A stretch of DNA of 64,000 bases from Alphaproteobacteria bacterium (GTDB taxonomy: Bacteria; Bacteroidota; Bacteroidia; Chitinophagales; Chitinophagaceae): positions 62,001-126,000 of the forward strand of contig JASGCT010000001.1 of NCBI GenBank assembly GCA_030053915.1. Direction: 5' to 3'. The notes below the pieces were generated by a model, which did no database searches, was not told where the DNA came from, and saw nothing but the letters and a program-made list of their open reading frames with translations. Shown here one piece after another: positions 37,157-52,100 of this stretch. Both the position numbers and the translations under genes were made by a program. How positions within the stretch are numbered: the first letter of the stretch is position 1; every line of letters begins with the position of its first letter.

Positions 37157-40100
37157 TTAATTTGTAATAACGGTTATAGTTCCTCTATTTTTTATAATAA
37201 GGTCGTTTTCGCCACCTCCACTTGCCGTATTATCTTTAGTAACGATGATATTAAAATAATAAATACCTGTATTTACGGTTTGTCCATCTATAGTACCATC
37301 CCATCTACTAAAATTATCTACCTCACTTAAAAGCTCTTTGCCGAAACTATTAAATAATTTAAATGATATTTTATACCCCCTCGACCTAAATGTGGAATAG
37401 TCTGTTATTTCAAAAACATCGTTGCGGTTATCACCATTGGGCGTTAATATGTTATTAGTTGAAATTAATGGATACAAAATAGAATCATTAACAACCACCC
37501 TTATACTTGAACTTGCCTCGCAACTATTGTCTAAAGACGTAGCAGTTACCGTAAATTTATTAGTATTGCTGATTCTATTAGCAAGAAACGTCTGAGAAAC
37601 ATTATTTTCATCACTTGGTAAAATGGTACCTAAAGAATCGCTCCACAAATAGCTCATTCGGGTGGCTTTATAAATTCCTAAAACGGTATCAATAATATCG
37701 GCTGTAAAGGATATAGATGAGTTAGGAACAATCCCGATAGTGTTAGTACTTGGTAAAATTCTTACTATAGGATTGTAAATTGCACGAACTGCTAAAATAT
37801 TGGATGTTGCGGCACAACCAAATTCAGCGATTACTCTATAAAAAGCCACGGAGTCGGTTTGTATAGGTCCTCTAAACAAGGTATCGGTTGTAGTTCCAAT
37901 ACCAGAATAGGTTCCATTCATTGTTAAAGATTTAGTCCATGTATATCTTGTGCCTTGAATTAACCCACCTGTTGGATAAAACGCTCTCAAGTTTGGATTC
38001 GAACCTTGACACACGGTATTACTTTGTCTTCCTTGTAACCTCGCTTGTAAATTACCAATAGAAGGTGATACAGAATAATAAGCCACGTCCGTTTCTCTTC
38101 CCACACAAATTCCTAATACGGGTATGGCTCTAAATGTATCGTAGGTTATTCTATTAATACTTTGATTTATTGTAAAGCTTGGTATGGTTCCAATTCCATT
38201 AGTTGCATTTAATCCAATAGTTGGATTCGTTTGTCGCCAATTTACAGAGGCGCTGCTAATAGTAAGCTCAATATTAAGCGGTTCTGTAACAGTGGGCGAG
38301 CCATTATTAGACACACAATATCTTCTATCTACACCTACGTTTTTAACTTGAGGTGTAGGATTAATAGTAATAATATAAGGCGATGCAAGGTTAGCACATC
38401 CTTTAGGCGCTACCAAATCTATATAATAGGTAATATTTAACGGATCTGACAAACCAGACGTATCAACAATAGTTTCATTAATAATGCCCACGCCTCTGGC
38501 TGTATCATTTTGAATTCTGACGTTAGGATACCTTATCCAAGTAATTCTTGTATTAATAACACTCGAGTTTAAGGTAATGTTTATAGGTTGTCCGCTACAG
38601 AAGTTTACTGTTGAATTTGTAAGTACTGGTTTTGAACTTATGTTTACAGCCGCAAAATTAGTGTATGTGGTATTACATCCCGGAATTGAGGCGCTATCTA
38701 ATAACACGGCATAATAAATAATAGAATCTAAAATGTTTTCAGGACGATATATCGTATCATAGCTATTTAAATTTACGGCGCCAATAGTAGATTTGCTGGT
38801 GTTTCTAAACCAATTTATAGAAACCCGAGTACCCTCTTTTAAATAACTTATTTCAAGAGGTCTCACAACTTCGCCAGAACAATAGCTAGTATCACTAATG
38901 TTTTTAGTTACAATCGGCGCACCAAATACGTTAAGTGTTGCTATCGCACTTGTAATTGTATTACACTTTGTTTGATTATTAAAATTACCTGATGCAATAA
39001 CATAATAATATTTTGTGCCAATATTACTTGTTGAAGGTGTATATCTTGTTATGGCTGTACCATTGCCATTGGTAGGATTGGTTATTAAGGTCCCACCTGA
39101 ATTTGTTTTAACTGTTGACTCGTACCAACGATACATTAAACTTGATATGGCTGATTGGGTGGCCGAACTTGCACTTAACGTTATTGGTAACGCCGTACCG
39201 TCTCTACAAACCGTTTGGCTATTACTTGAAGCAAAATTTAGGCTAAAGGTATTTAAATTATCAACGATTATAGCTGCCGCACGTGTAACCGCTCTATTAA
39301 CACCATCAGGACCATCGTTAGTTATGACACAATAATAATAAGTAGTTATTGGTGCTGCGCTCGGATTTAAAGATGTAGGCGTATAAAAACTATCCGTAGC
39401 ACCATTAATAGCAATACCAGAATTAGTATTATTTAAACTATTTGAATACCATTGATAATAAACCCTTATACCTGTAACAGGGGCAATACGAACCAATAAT
39501 GGCACTGTTATACCTTGATTACAATATGAAGAATCCTTAGGTTGAACAACAATTTGAGGTTGTGCAAACACTTTAACTGGCACCGCAATACTAGTTACAG
39601 TTCTACAAGCAGCACTGGTGCCATTGTCTAACACCACATAGTAATACGTGATTCCTAAACTATTTACCTTAGGCACAAAACTTGATCGCGTTGAATCGGT
39701 AAATGCTCCATTCACGGTAGCTCTTACAGGCGAGCTAAACCAACGATAGGTTAAAATGCCTCCTCCTGTGGTTGCATCAACACTTAATGCCTTAACTGTA
39801 TTCGCACTTAAATCATACTGAGCCGAATCGGGTTGTCTGGTAATTACAGGCGAACCGCTTATAATAACCCTCGACTCGGTGGTTTGAACTGTATTACAAC
39901 CTTGCTGACCACCATTTTCTAAAGTCGCAAAATAATACGACGTGTCGATAGCCGCAGTAGATGGTATATAGGTGGTTAGGGTTTCATTTGGTATTAATTG
40001 CGCCGATTGACTATTCGTACGTTTATACCACCTTATAGTATTATTGCCATATCCTCCGTTACTGGCTGTAAATGTAATGGCTGCTGCGGGTTGTCCGTTA

Positions 40101-43100
40101 TTGCCCTGACAATAAGTAGCTGTAGTAACCGGATTAGAACTAATAGTTGGTTGTTGATAAACTTGTACCGCAACTACAGGTCCTATAATCGAGTTACAAC
40201 TTCCACCACCACCATTAAATACAGCTGTAACATAATAGTAACGAACCCCGGTTAAATTTACAGTGGGCGTATAACTACCATCTGTTTCACCTGGTATTGG
40301 CGTACCACCCACATTCGCATTTTGGCTATTGATAAACCATGTAAACACTGGCTGACTAGACCCCGTTGTAGTATATACTAAAGGCTGCGCAACCCCATTT
40401 ACACAATACTTCACTTCGGAAGGTGGTGTTAAATTAAAGGTTGGCGATGAAATAATGGACACCGCTCCAGTAAAATTACTGGTGGACACGCTTCCATTAC
40501 TTGTTGTAACCACTACAAAATAATAATAAGTTCCGATGCTTGTTGTAATTGGATTAAAACTTAACAAGGTATCGTTGGGTAATCTGGTAGCCCCTAAATA
40601 AGTTTTAGAAGTATTTTGAAACCATTGAATTCTTGTTGCCGAACCAGAGCTTAATGCAAAACTATATGTTACTACTGCCGCTGGTACTGTAAATTGACAA
40701 TAATTATACGCCGTTATTGAATCTGGAATAAAAATAGAAGTGCTATTAATTACCCGAATTAAACCGCTAAAGTTAGAAGTTACATAACAGGCTTTTAAAT
40801 TGTTTTCATTATTAGCTACAACAAAATAATAATTGTCTGAAATTGTTGTTGTAATAGGTTTAAATTGAGCCGATGTGGCATCTAGGGTTTGTACTGCTTC
40901 TCCTGAATTATAATCGGCCTGTGAGGCTTTATACCATTGATAGCCCACAAAAGTACCAGACCCAGGATTCACAGTAACCGTTAAAGGCGTAGGATCTTGG
41001 TTTTGAACATAATTTTGATCAATACCACTTGGCTGACCACTAGGATCTATCGTTGGTAAATTAAACACCGAAACTAAACCTGATACATTTGACGTTGCGG
41101 CACAACTAAACGCCCCTATAGAATTAGAAACCACTACAAAATAATATTTTTGTGATGCCGTATTTACTAAAGGTGTATAATTAGTGCCTCGTGCATTTAC
41201 ACCTGCAATTGCTTGAGCATTTGACGTATTAGAAACATTGTTTTCGTACCATTGGAAATTTAAAGTACCACCACCTGTAACTTGTGCAGTTACACTTAAA
41301 TTGGTTACACTTAAATCATTAACACAATAATTAGCACTTGCCGATGACACATTATTTGTAATAGACGGGAAGGCGTTGACAACTACAGTAGCTGTATTAG
41401 ATTTTACTGGATTACAACTTGCGGTTGGATACGTTATATTAACAAAATAATAACGCGTTCCTGTTGTGGCTACACTTGGATTATAAGAGGCAAAATTAGC
41501 CCCGTCAATTCGGGTAGCCGTGGCAATATCAACGCTATTGGTGTTGTTATAATACCATTGATAAGTTGGCGTACCCACACCATCTCTTGGGAAAGCACTT
41601 AATATTTGTACCCCTGAGCTTATATTCTGACACGCCGCTTGGAAACTCAAAGGCTGGTTCCCCGATTCAATGCTTGGTTGAGCACTAACCGACACAATTC
41701 CCGAAAAATCACTTGTATCACTACAATTAGACGTATTTGTAACAATTGCATAGTAAAAATTTTGACCACTAGTTAAGGTGGGTGGACTAAACGATATAGA
41801 TGTTGCTCCATTAACAGGGAAAGACCCCACAAAAGAACGATTTGAATTGCCAAACCATTGCGCAGTCGTTACACCACCATTATTTTGATTAACAACAATA
41901 TTGAAAGGTTCTGCCGTACCGCCCTGACAAAATCCTTGGTCGATATTATTAGGTTGCGTCGTTATTACTGGTGAAGGGCTTACAAATACCTCGCCACTAA
42001 CACTCGATGCCGTAACACCGCAGTTTGCAGGACCACCGTTATTTACTACCACATAATAATAAAGTCTCGTATTACTTACTAATGTAGATGGTGTATAAGA
42101 ACTTCTTGTTTGACCATCTAACGACACACCTCCTACATTTGTTGCTGAAGCCGACGAAAACCACTGATAAGTATTCGTACCGTAACCACCATTATTATCA
42201 GATATAAATAACGAAACAGGGGTACTGTACTGACATAAATTAGATTGAGGATTCGGCGAAACATTTGTTGTAATAACAGGTGCTCGATACACTTTTATCA
42301 ATCCCGAATTACTACTAATTCGAGTTGCACAAGCTGGTTTAGGACTACCATTACTTACCACCGCATAATAACTTGCCTCACCAACCGCATCGGTTCTTGG
42401 TAAAAATCCACTTGAATTACTATTAGGAACATCCGTTTGTACTAATGGAGACGTATATCGAACCCATTTATAACTAATAGTACCATAACCACCATTCGTG
42501 GCTTGGATCTTTAACGAATCTGTATCTGTTAAACTTGCTCCAAAACAATATTTCTTTTCGGCAGCCGACGGTTGATTAAAAATTACGGGTTCGGCATACG
42601 AAATAATAGCCCCGCTTACCCCGCTGGTTACCCTACAAGACGTGTTATTGGCATTGGCAATAGTTATATAATAATATTTGCGGCTGGCGGTTGTTATTTG
42701 TGGTACAAAAAATGAGTCGTTGGCTTGGAAAGTTTCAGCCACACTCGTGGTATAAGCATTCGTACTATCAAACGAACTAAACCATTGATAATTAAAAGCA
42801 CTCCCTGAAAAATTGTTACCTACTTTTAAGGTATTGGCCGTTTCGGTGTTACAATACACATTGCCATTTAAAACATTATTTTGAGCAATAATAGCAGGCG
42901 TGGCATCAACCGTATATAAACCCGTGGCATTACTTGTTGTAGCACAATTACTAGCACTTACCACAACAAAAAAGTATCTATTAAACGAAGTAACGGTAGT
43001 GGCTATTGTAGTTGACGGCGTGAAACTGGCTGTAGTTCTACCAGAACCGTCATTAGCATTCGTTTGATTTTGTTGGGCTGTGGCAAAGGTTGAGGTATTG

Positions 43101-46100
43101 TTTTTATACCACGTATAACTAATATTGCCTGTATAACTTGTAGGATCAACTGTAATACTAAACGACCTTGCAGACGATCCAGATGTTGTTTGACACACTG
43201 TTTGTGGTTGTGAAAAGTCGGATGGATAAGTAATGACAGGCGCTTGATTAATGGTAATGCCCGCTGTAACAGATTGGCTAACATTTAAACTTATAGCTGT
43301 TTTACATCCTTCTGGAGCTGCATCGTTTGTAATAATATAATAATAAAACCATGTACCAAGCTGAACTGGACGATAAAAAATTGCTGGCGTACTTGTTCCA
43401 GGTTGAATTGTTCCCACCGCATTATTAGCACCCAACATGTCTATGGTGATGCCACCAATCGTATCCCGACGCGAATTACGATACCATTGGTAACGTAACG
43501 GCAAATTAGAAAATCCTTGTAAAGTTGGATTAGGACCTGTAAAATTTTGAAGCTGTTGGGGGTTACATGTTGTTAAAGCTGTATTCCAGTTTGAACTATA
43601 ATTTTGACCCGCTGGGTTTGTTGTGGGTGGTACATACACGTCAATTTTACCACTCACCAACGAGGTATTGGTTCTACATGCTAAGGGTGCCGTTAGTGGA
43701 TTACTTATAATTACTGCTAAATAATAACTGCTCGCCGCTAAAGATGTTGTATAAGGTCTGATACCATAACCAACACCACCAGATATAGATGATAAACTGC
43801 TAATATCATTTACTGTGCCACGCAACCATTGATAACTTAGGTTACCACCTAAACTCATTTGACCTGGGAAACTTGCATAAACTTTTAATGAATCGGCATC
43901 CAAGTCCGACCTACAATAACTTCTAGCTGTTAAAAAACGATTGTCTAAAGAATCTATTATTGGGCGCTCAAACACATCTTTAAATAAGGTTGTAAACGAT
44001 TTGGCATTACAAGTACCTCTTAAAGCGTTTGAAGCCACAACATAATAGTAGCGTCTGCCCGCCGTAGTTGTAGATGGTCCATAAGTTGCCTGCGAACCAG
44101 AACCGTCAATAATGGCATTACCAGTAGTGGTATCAGCATATACACTCGACAAATACCATTGATAGTTTATAGATTGGGTTGCACCAGCTTTGGTTTTTGT
44201 AAACGAAACATTAACACCTACGCGTGTATTGTCGGTATTGTCGTTTAAACAATATACATTCGAACTAAAATTAGCGCCACTGGTTACAGAAGGCTGGGCA
44301 TATATCTTAAATTGACTACTTAAATTAGAGGTTGTGCCACAAGTTACACCACCCTCGGTATTATTAACTACCACATAATAATAAATATCAATAGCTGAAT
44401 CAATTTGAGGTGTGTAATTATTATTCAACCCATTTGCCACACTATAACCACTGTTTGTATTTCTTTGTTCGGTTTTAAACCAATTATAGGTAGGCACATT
44501 ACCACTGGCAGTGGTTGCTGAAATAGTAAGTGGTGTTACGCCAGCTACAGCATTATTTGGGTTTTGACAATATTCTACTATACCCGGATTACTTGAAGGT
44601 TGTTGCACTATTCTGGCGGCACTATTAATTTTATATAAACCACTGGTAGCTGAGGTTTTAATATTACAAGTGGCTGGTCCACCATTAGCTATAACCACAT
44701 AATAGTAGAAAGAGCCCACAGTATCTGCATCTGGCTGATAGAATGTGGCTGTTTGATTAGGTATTAAAAACCCACCCACGCCTGGATCGCCCTGAACCTC
44801 TGTTTGATACCATTGATACCTAATAACACCTGTGCCGCCAGTTGTAGCTTGCACAGACGTAATTGGTAGTTGATTAATTGGAGCGTATTGACAAATGGTA
44901 ACGGCGCCTGTAGGTGCTGTAACTGTTGGAGTTGCATAAACATCAAAACGACCCGATAAACTACTTGTTGAAATATTACAAGCCGCGGCTGGACCGCCGT
45001 TAGTAACTGTAATATAATAATATTTTGACGATGCCGTTAAATAACGCGTAGTAATAGAGCTATTATTAGAATTTTGAACAGCTACCGAGTTTGTAAAGCT
45101 GGCATCATCACAATAATACCAAGTATAACCTAAAGTGCCTACATTATTTACTAAACTTGCATTCGCTGTTAAATTAAAATCTTGGTTTACGCATACTTGC
45201 TTATTTTGTAAAAATTCCGGTGCTACGGTAACTACCGGCGAAGCAAATACTTGAATTAATCCACTTAAAGCAGATGTAGTAACGCAATTTTGATTACTAT
45301 TATTTCTTAAAATAGCATAATAATATCGTTTGCTTGCCACAGAAACATTGGGATTTATAGTATTTAAGCCCACGCCTGTACTAATAGCATTGGCGCTTGT
45401 TTGTCTAAACACAGTGTCGCTATACCACTGATAGTTTATGGCTACCGTTGTTGAGGGTGCCGCTTCAAGTGAAGCACTTATATTTAAAGGGAACGTGCTG
45501 AAAGCATTTACACAGTAATCCCGAGCTACTAAAGACGAACTATTAATAGCAGGAACACCAAACACATTGACCGCCCTACTCACAGCAGAAGTTGTAGAAC
45601 AAGCAGCACCATTTCTGTCGGTTACCACTATATAATAATAACGCACTAAAACACTATCTACATCAGGCGTAATTGCATTAGAATTGGCTCCTATGTTTTT
45701 TAAATTACTTATAGCCCAGCCGTCAGTATTGCGCTCTTGTGAATTAGCAAACCATTGATATTCTAAATTTGTACCTTGTGCTGTTACACTTAATGTATTA
45801 ACGCCACTGGATTGGTTTTTACAATAATTAAATGGCGAAGAAAAATTAACAGGATTTGATATGGTTGCTCCAGGATTGATTAAATAAAAACCGCTAAAAT
45901 TAGAAGTTGTGTATTTACAAGCCTCTGGCGCTCCTGGATTTGTAACGATTACGTAATAATATTTTGTTCCTGTAACAGAATTATCCGGTTGATATGTTGT
46001 GGCGGATTCTGACGCTGGAACAACTAATATACTACCAACAAATTGATTAATAATTGTATTTGAATACCAACTATAATTGATAGATCCCAACCCACTATTA

Positions 46101-49100
46101 TTAGCTACAACATTTAATGATATCACATTCGGGTCAAATTGACAGTATGTGCGATTGGTATCACTAACTTGTTTAGTAATTGTTGGATTTGAATAAACAT
46201 TAATAGCACCACTTACACTTGAAGTTTGCCAACGCGCTTGATTGATTGCCGGAATATTAACATTGGTTACTACCACATAATAATATAATGTTCTCACAAT
46301 AGATTGATCCGGTGTATATGTATTGCTTGTGGCACCAGGAACTGCTACACCACCTGTATTGCTATTGGTAGTATTTCGATACCATTGATACGTTAAAGTT
46401 CCTAATCCATTCGCATTTGCGGTAATACTTAAAGGCGTGCTATTATCGGGTGCCGAACTTGTTCTACAATAACTAGTCCCCGCTAAATTTACTGGCGTAA
46501 TTGTAATTCTGTTATAAACAATCACTTTACCACTAAAATACGGATTGGCAACTCTACAATTTGAACCAATACCTGTTGCCGGGAATTGATTATCGATGAC
46601 TACGTAATAATAACTGCTATCAGACACATTGGTGGGTGGCGAAAATGATGATAAGTTGGATCCAGAATTTAATTGGGTTGCCCCTGAGGTGCTTTGTAAA
46701 CTATTTCTAAACCACGTATAATTTACAGTACCAGGCCCCCCATTTAAAGAACCTGTAATTGTTAAAGGTCTTGCTACGTCATTCACAATGTAAAAAGTAT
46801 CTTGGCTACTATTAAAATTAGTAGCTTGTATTGTTGGTATGGCATACGTACTAACCCTTCCTGTAATGTTACTAGTGGTGTATCTACAACCTGTTTGTGC
46901 CCCGTTATAACCATTATCTACTACCACATAATAACGCCTAATTGCATTAGTATCAACATTAGGATATATTGTAGTTTCGTTAGAAATAGTCCCATCAGCA
47001 TCACTTAGTACTTGCCAACCATTAAATGCATTGGGGGACGTATTCGTTTTTTTGTACCATTTATAACTTAAAGTACCTATATTATTAACTAATTGTGCCC
47101 CAATACTAATTGGCAATATTTGATCTGGTGGCGTATTAATACAATAATCATAATTTGTACTATTTACAATTTCAGGTGAAATTATTGGACTAGCATAAAC
47201 GCTTATTCTACCGCTTAAACTCGAGGTAGTTTGACAAGCGCCATTAGCCGAATTTCTGATAATATCAAAATACCAAAAATTACCTGCCGTAACATTTGAT
47301 GGGGTTCTCGTAGTACTTGTTGCCCCAGAGATAATACTGGCATTGGCAGTATCTTTTATACTATTTACATACCATTGATGATTTACAACGCCAGCGGAAT
47401 TAATTGGAATAGAGGCTGTTATAGCAAGTGGCGTGTAGCCAAAATTATTTATACAATACGAAATATCAGATGCATTTGGTTGTGCGGTAATTCTTGGCAA
47501 GGCAAAAACACTTACTTGACCCGTTGGGTTAGGAGTTGGTGATTCGCAAACGGTGCCACTAAAGGTTACAGTAGCAACCATATAATAATATCTACTTCCT
47601 AAGTTTACGGAATCTACAGGCGGCGCATAACCAACACTTGAATTAGGACCGCTGATTTTTGTACCGCCCGTTGTTACCGCTGTATTAGTATAATACCAAG
47701 AATACGAAATAGTTGAACCCGGTTTAGTGGTTACACTGATATCGAAATCAGGTACGTTCATTTGGTTTTCACAGTAATTTCGTGGGGTTGTATAAGTAGG
47801 TCCTAAAGTTATAGTAGCGCCAGTATTTACGGTAAATAAACCACTCACCCTCGTTGGTGTCATACTACAATTGGCAGGACCACCATTATTAAGTACTGCG
47901 TAATAATATAATGCAGTATCAAAATTACTACTTGGATAGTAAATACCTGTTGTGTTGGAATCGTATCTATTTCCTGTTGAATTATTTTGGCTACTATTAC
48001 GATACCACACATATTTTAATGTACCAGTACCACCGGTATTTCCAACAACCGAAATAGTATCTGGGCGTTCGCCTTGACAGAACGTTAAACTTTGAGGATA
48101 GCGACGATAATTTAAGTCATTTGTTATTACAGGACTGGTATATACCGCAATTTTACCACTCACACGGGAGGTTGTATATCTACAAGAGGCGCCTGCAATG
48201 GTATTATTGTCTATTACTAAATAATAATAACTGGTTTGAGGAGACGATACATCGGGGGCTTGCATTCTTTGCGCATTACCATATACCGAGCCACCGCTAT
48301 TTTGGTCAACTGTTGTTTTAAACCATTGATAAGATAAATTACCAATACCACCCGCTGTATTAGATGTTACAATTAAATTGGTAGGTATGCCTCCCAAAGC
48401 TTGGGTACAATAATTGATATCGGCATTGTTGATGTCGGTTATTATAACAGGATTGTTATACACTTTGATATTGCCACCCAAAATACTAACACTTGTATCA
48501 CACGCGGCTAAACCGCTACTATTACTTAATACGGTGTAATAGAACGAACTATCGGTACTTGAAGTTATAGGTGCTATTGAGTTGAAAATTTCGTTCATTA
48601 TCTCACCAGTAGTCGTGTTTTTATAATTGGTTATATTTGATATTTTAAACCACCTATAGGTTAAAGTGCCCACATTACTATCTAAGGATGCTGTAATGGT
48701 CAATGGTGTAGAAGTAACATTGATACAATATTGAACTGCGGCATTTGAAATTTGAGCATTAATACGTGGTTTATTATACACCCGAATCACACCACTTAAA
48801 TTACTTGTTGTATAACGGCAGGCTATTGGTGCTGCGGCAATTTCATATACGGCATAATAATAATAGGCGCCCGTGGTATCTACAGCCGGTGTAATTATGG
48901 TGTCTCGAGCATCGTTAAATAAACTGGGGCGTGTTGTTGTGCTTAATTCGTATCCGCTATAACTATTCATTTTAGTTTTGTACCAGTGATTTTTTATAAC
49001 ACCAAAGTTGTTTTCAATAGTATTTGTTATTCTTAAATTTAATATGCCAGCCGGGGAATTATTTAAACAGTAATTTGTAGGATTGTTAAAGTTTGACGAA

Positions 49101-52100
49101 TATGAATTTGTGGTAATAATTGGCGCTGAATAAATTCTTACGGTGTCAAATATACTATTCACTTCAAGTCTTGAATTTCTATTAAGTACTTTTACAAAAT
49201 AATAATACAAGCCAGGCGTGCTACTTGGTACATTATACGTAGCGTTACTACCTACATAAACAGTATCTGTATAAGTTGGCTGGGAACCCGTACAACGATA
49301 CCAGCGATATTCTAAACTTGTACCTGTAGCACCATTTAAGTTAGCAACTACCGTAAAGTTAATGACATCGTTTTTACAATAAGTAGCATTGGTAAAACCA
49401 GGAACACCTGGTTGCATGGTTATTACAGGCGGAGCTTGAACAATTCTTGCACCACTAATATTACTTGAATTTACGCAAGACGTTGTTGTGTCTGTTACAT
49501 TTACCCAATAATAACTAGTGCCATCTAAAGTATTTGACGGTAGATAACTACTTAAAGTAGCACCTTGTATTGACATCCTAGAGGCACTTAAATAAGAACT
49601 ATCTGGAGCTACATTCCATTGATATTTAACACGCGTTTCAACAACTTGTACCGATAAGGGTACCAACGGTTGCCCCAAAGTAATTACCACTCTATTCGCA
49701 TCAGGCTGGGTTGTTATATTAGGCGCACTAATGATAATACTATCACTAAGAGGTGTATAATTAATACAACTACCATTTGCTACTTCTAAATAATAAAAAT
49801 AAGTGCCACGTACATTAGTTGGAGGGTATAATGTGGAACTAACAAAATTGGTAGGGGTGCCGCCACTGGCTAAACGATCGTTAATAGATTTAACATACCA
49901 CCTATAGGTTAGTCCAGCTACTTGAGTTAAAATTAGAGGTGAAACCCCCGCCATGGGCGTATTAATACAATACAAGCGCGTGTTTCTAAAATTAGCTGTA
50001 TCCATAACACTGGGGCGTGAATTTACTGTAATAATACCACTATTAGTTGATGAATCGCGACAATTTTCATTATATACCACAACATAATACGTATTTGCAC
50101 CCACTGTACTGATATTTGGGAATAAACTATCCATGCCAGTATTAGACATCCCAACTGGTGTAACTTGGTTTTGAAGAACCCGTGAGGCATTATACCATTC
50201 GTAACGCACAACCGTTGGTAATGGGTTGTCTGCTACTTTAGGGCCTGCTTTCACACTAATCTTCAAAGGAATTACTTCTGAAGTTAGGTTTTGACAATAA
50301 TTTCTGTTTACCGAAAAACCAGTTTCAGGTGTTATTTGCGGTTTAGGATTTACTGTTACATTGGTTCCCGCTGCCGACCTTACTGTATTACAAGAAGCAT
50401 TGAGCCCACCATTGGTTACTACAACATAATAATAGCGTTTTGAAGTATCGAGGGTGGATGGTGTATAAGTAGTTGTTGTGGCGCCTGATAATGGAGTACC
50501 ATTTTGATTGTCGGTGCTATTATAGGTAAAATACCATTGATAGAACAAGGGGTTACCCGGTTTGTTGGCAGTGGCTGCTACCGCTAATAAATTTACCACA
50601 TTGTCCGAAACGCATAAACTTCTTGATATTGGTGTAAGTGTTAAGACTGGTGTGGTATAAACGGTATCAAATCCGCTTAAATTAGACGTTGTATTGTTAC
50701 AAGCACTTAAACCACTTCCATTATAAGCAATTACATAATATTGTTTAACCCCAATTGGATCATTATTAGGTGGTGTATAGCTAAGTGACGTTTGACCAGG
50801 TATCATTGTATTCGTTGAAGCAATTAAATCCCTTACAAACCATTGATACGTTAACGCTTGCGAATAACCACCATTGGCGTTTACCGCAATTGATAAAGCA
50901 TTTTGATTAGCATTTAAACAATAAGAAACCGGTGTTGGATTGGGGTGCATTGTGAAACTAGGCGAATTAAATACCGTATCAAACGCTATATAGGCGGTTG
51001 AGTCGTAACAATTTGCCGTGCCATATAAATATTTAATATAATAGCCATAAATACCTTTGTTAATGGGCGGATTTTGTAATGGAGGATTATAACTAAACAC
51101 ATTTTGAACCACAGGAACACCATTATAGGAGTTGACAATAATAGTATTTGTATCGCGATACCAGGTATAATTATTGGGCACCGTACCCGCTATTCGTGTA
51201 AATGATAGCCCATCAGAGGCATTGCCTGCCACATAACAATATCTTCTATTAACAGAAGGCGGTGTAACAGCAATAATTGGTTGTGAAGCAACTTCAAAAT
51301 AAGTACTTAACATTGTAGTATCACTACAACCCCAAGCATTCGTACTAATAACATAATAATAAAAACTATCTGGAACGTTTATATCAAACTGGCGACTAAA
51401 ATATTTGGTTATGGTTGGATTGTTGTCAACCACTGCCGACTCAATAGGCGTTGCCACATTAAAGGTGGGTGTTTTTGATTTATACCATGCATACGTGAGT
51501 TGATTACTTGGCACCTCCTCGTTCACATTTGCACGTACAGAAATAGTATCATAAACAATCATTGAGTTCGTAGGACCATCGGCTTGACAATATTTATAAA
51601 CTGCACTTTGTGGACGCACACTAAATGGTTTGGTATTAATTTGTAAACGAGCAAAAGACACACTTGTATCTGTGCAATTATTGGTATTCGTTGCAACTAC
51701 ATAATACCAAAACGTATCAGCCACGTTTGTTACTGGTGTATAAGAACTCGTGGTAGCTGTTGTGGACGCATTGTTGAATACCCTTGTTGCCATGGGCGAT
51801 CGTAAATTATTGGTATTTCTAAACCACTGATATTGTTGAATATTTGCTACAACATTTAAAGATACTGCGCCAGGAGTAGCTGTAATATTTAAGGTTGTTG
51901 CTGCATCATTTTTACAATATATTCTGTCTTGATTAGACGCTGAAATGAGTGGCGAAGAACGAATAAATATTTTACCACTTAAATTACTGGTGTCATTAGC
52001 GCAACGTGGATCGGCACCGTTATTAATAATTACAAAATATTGGTTGGTGTCAATTAAATTAGTAGGCACAACTAAAGTAGCGGCATCGCCACCCACTAAA

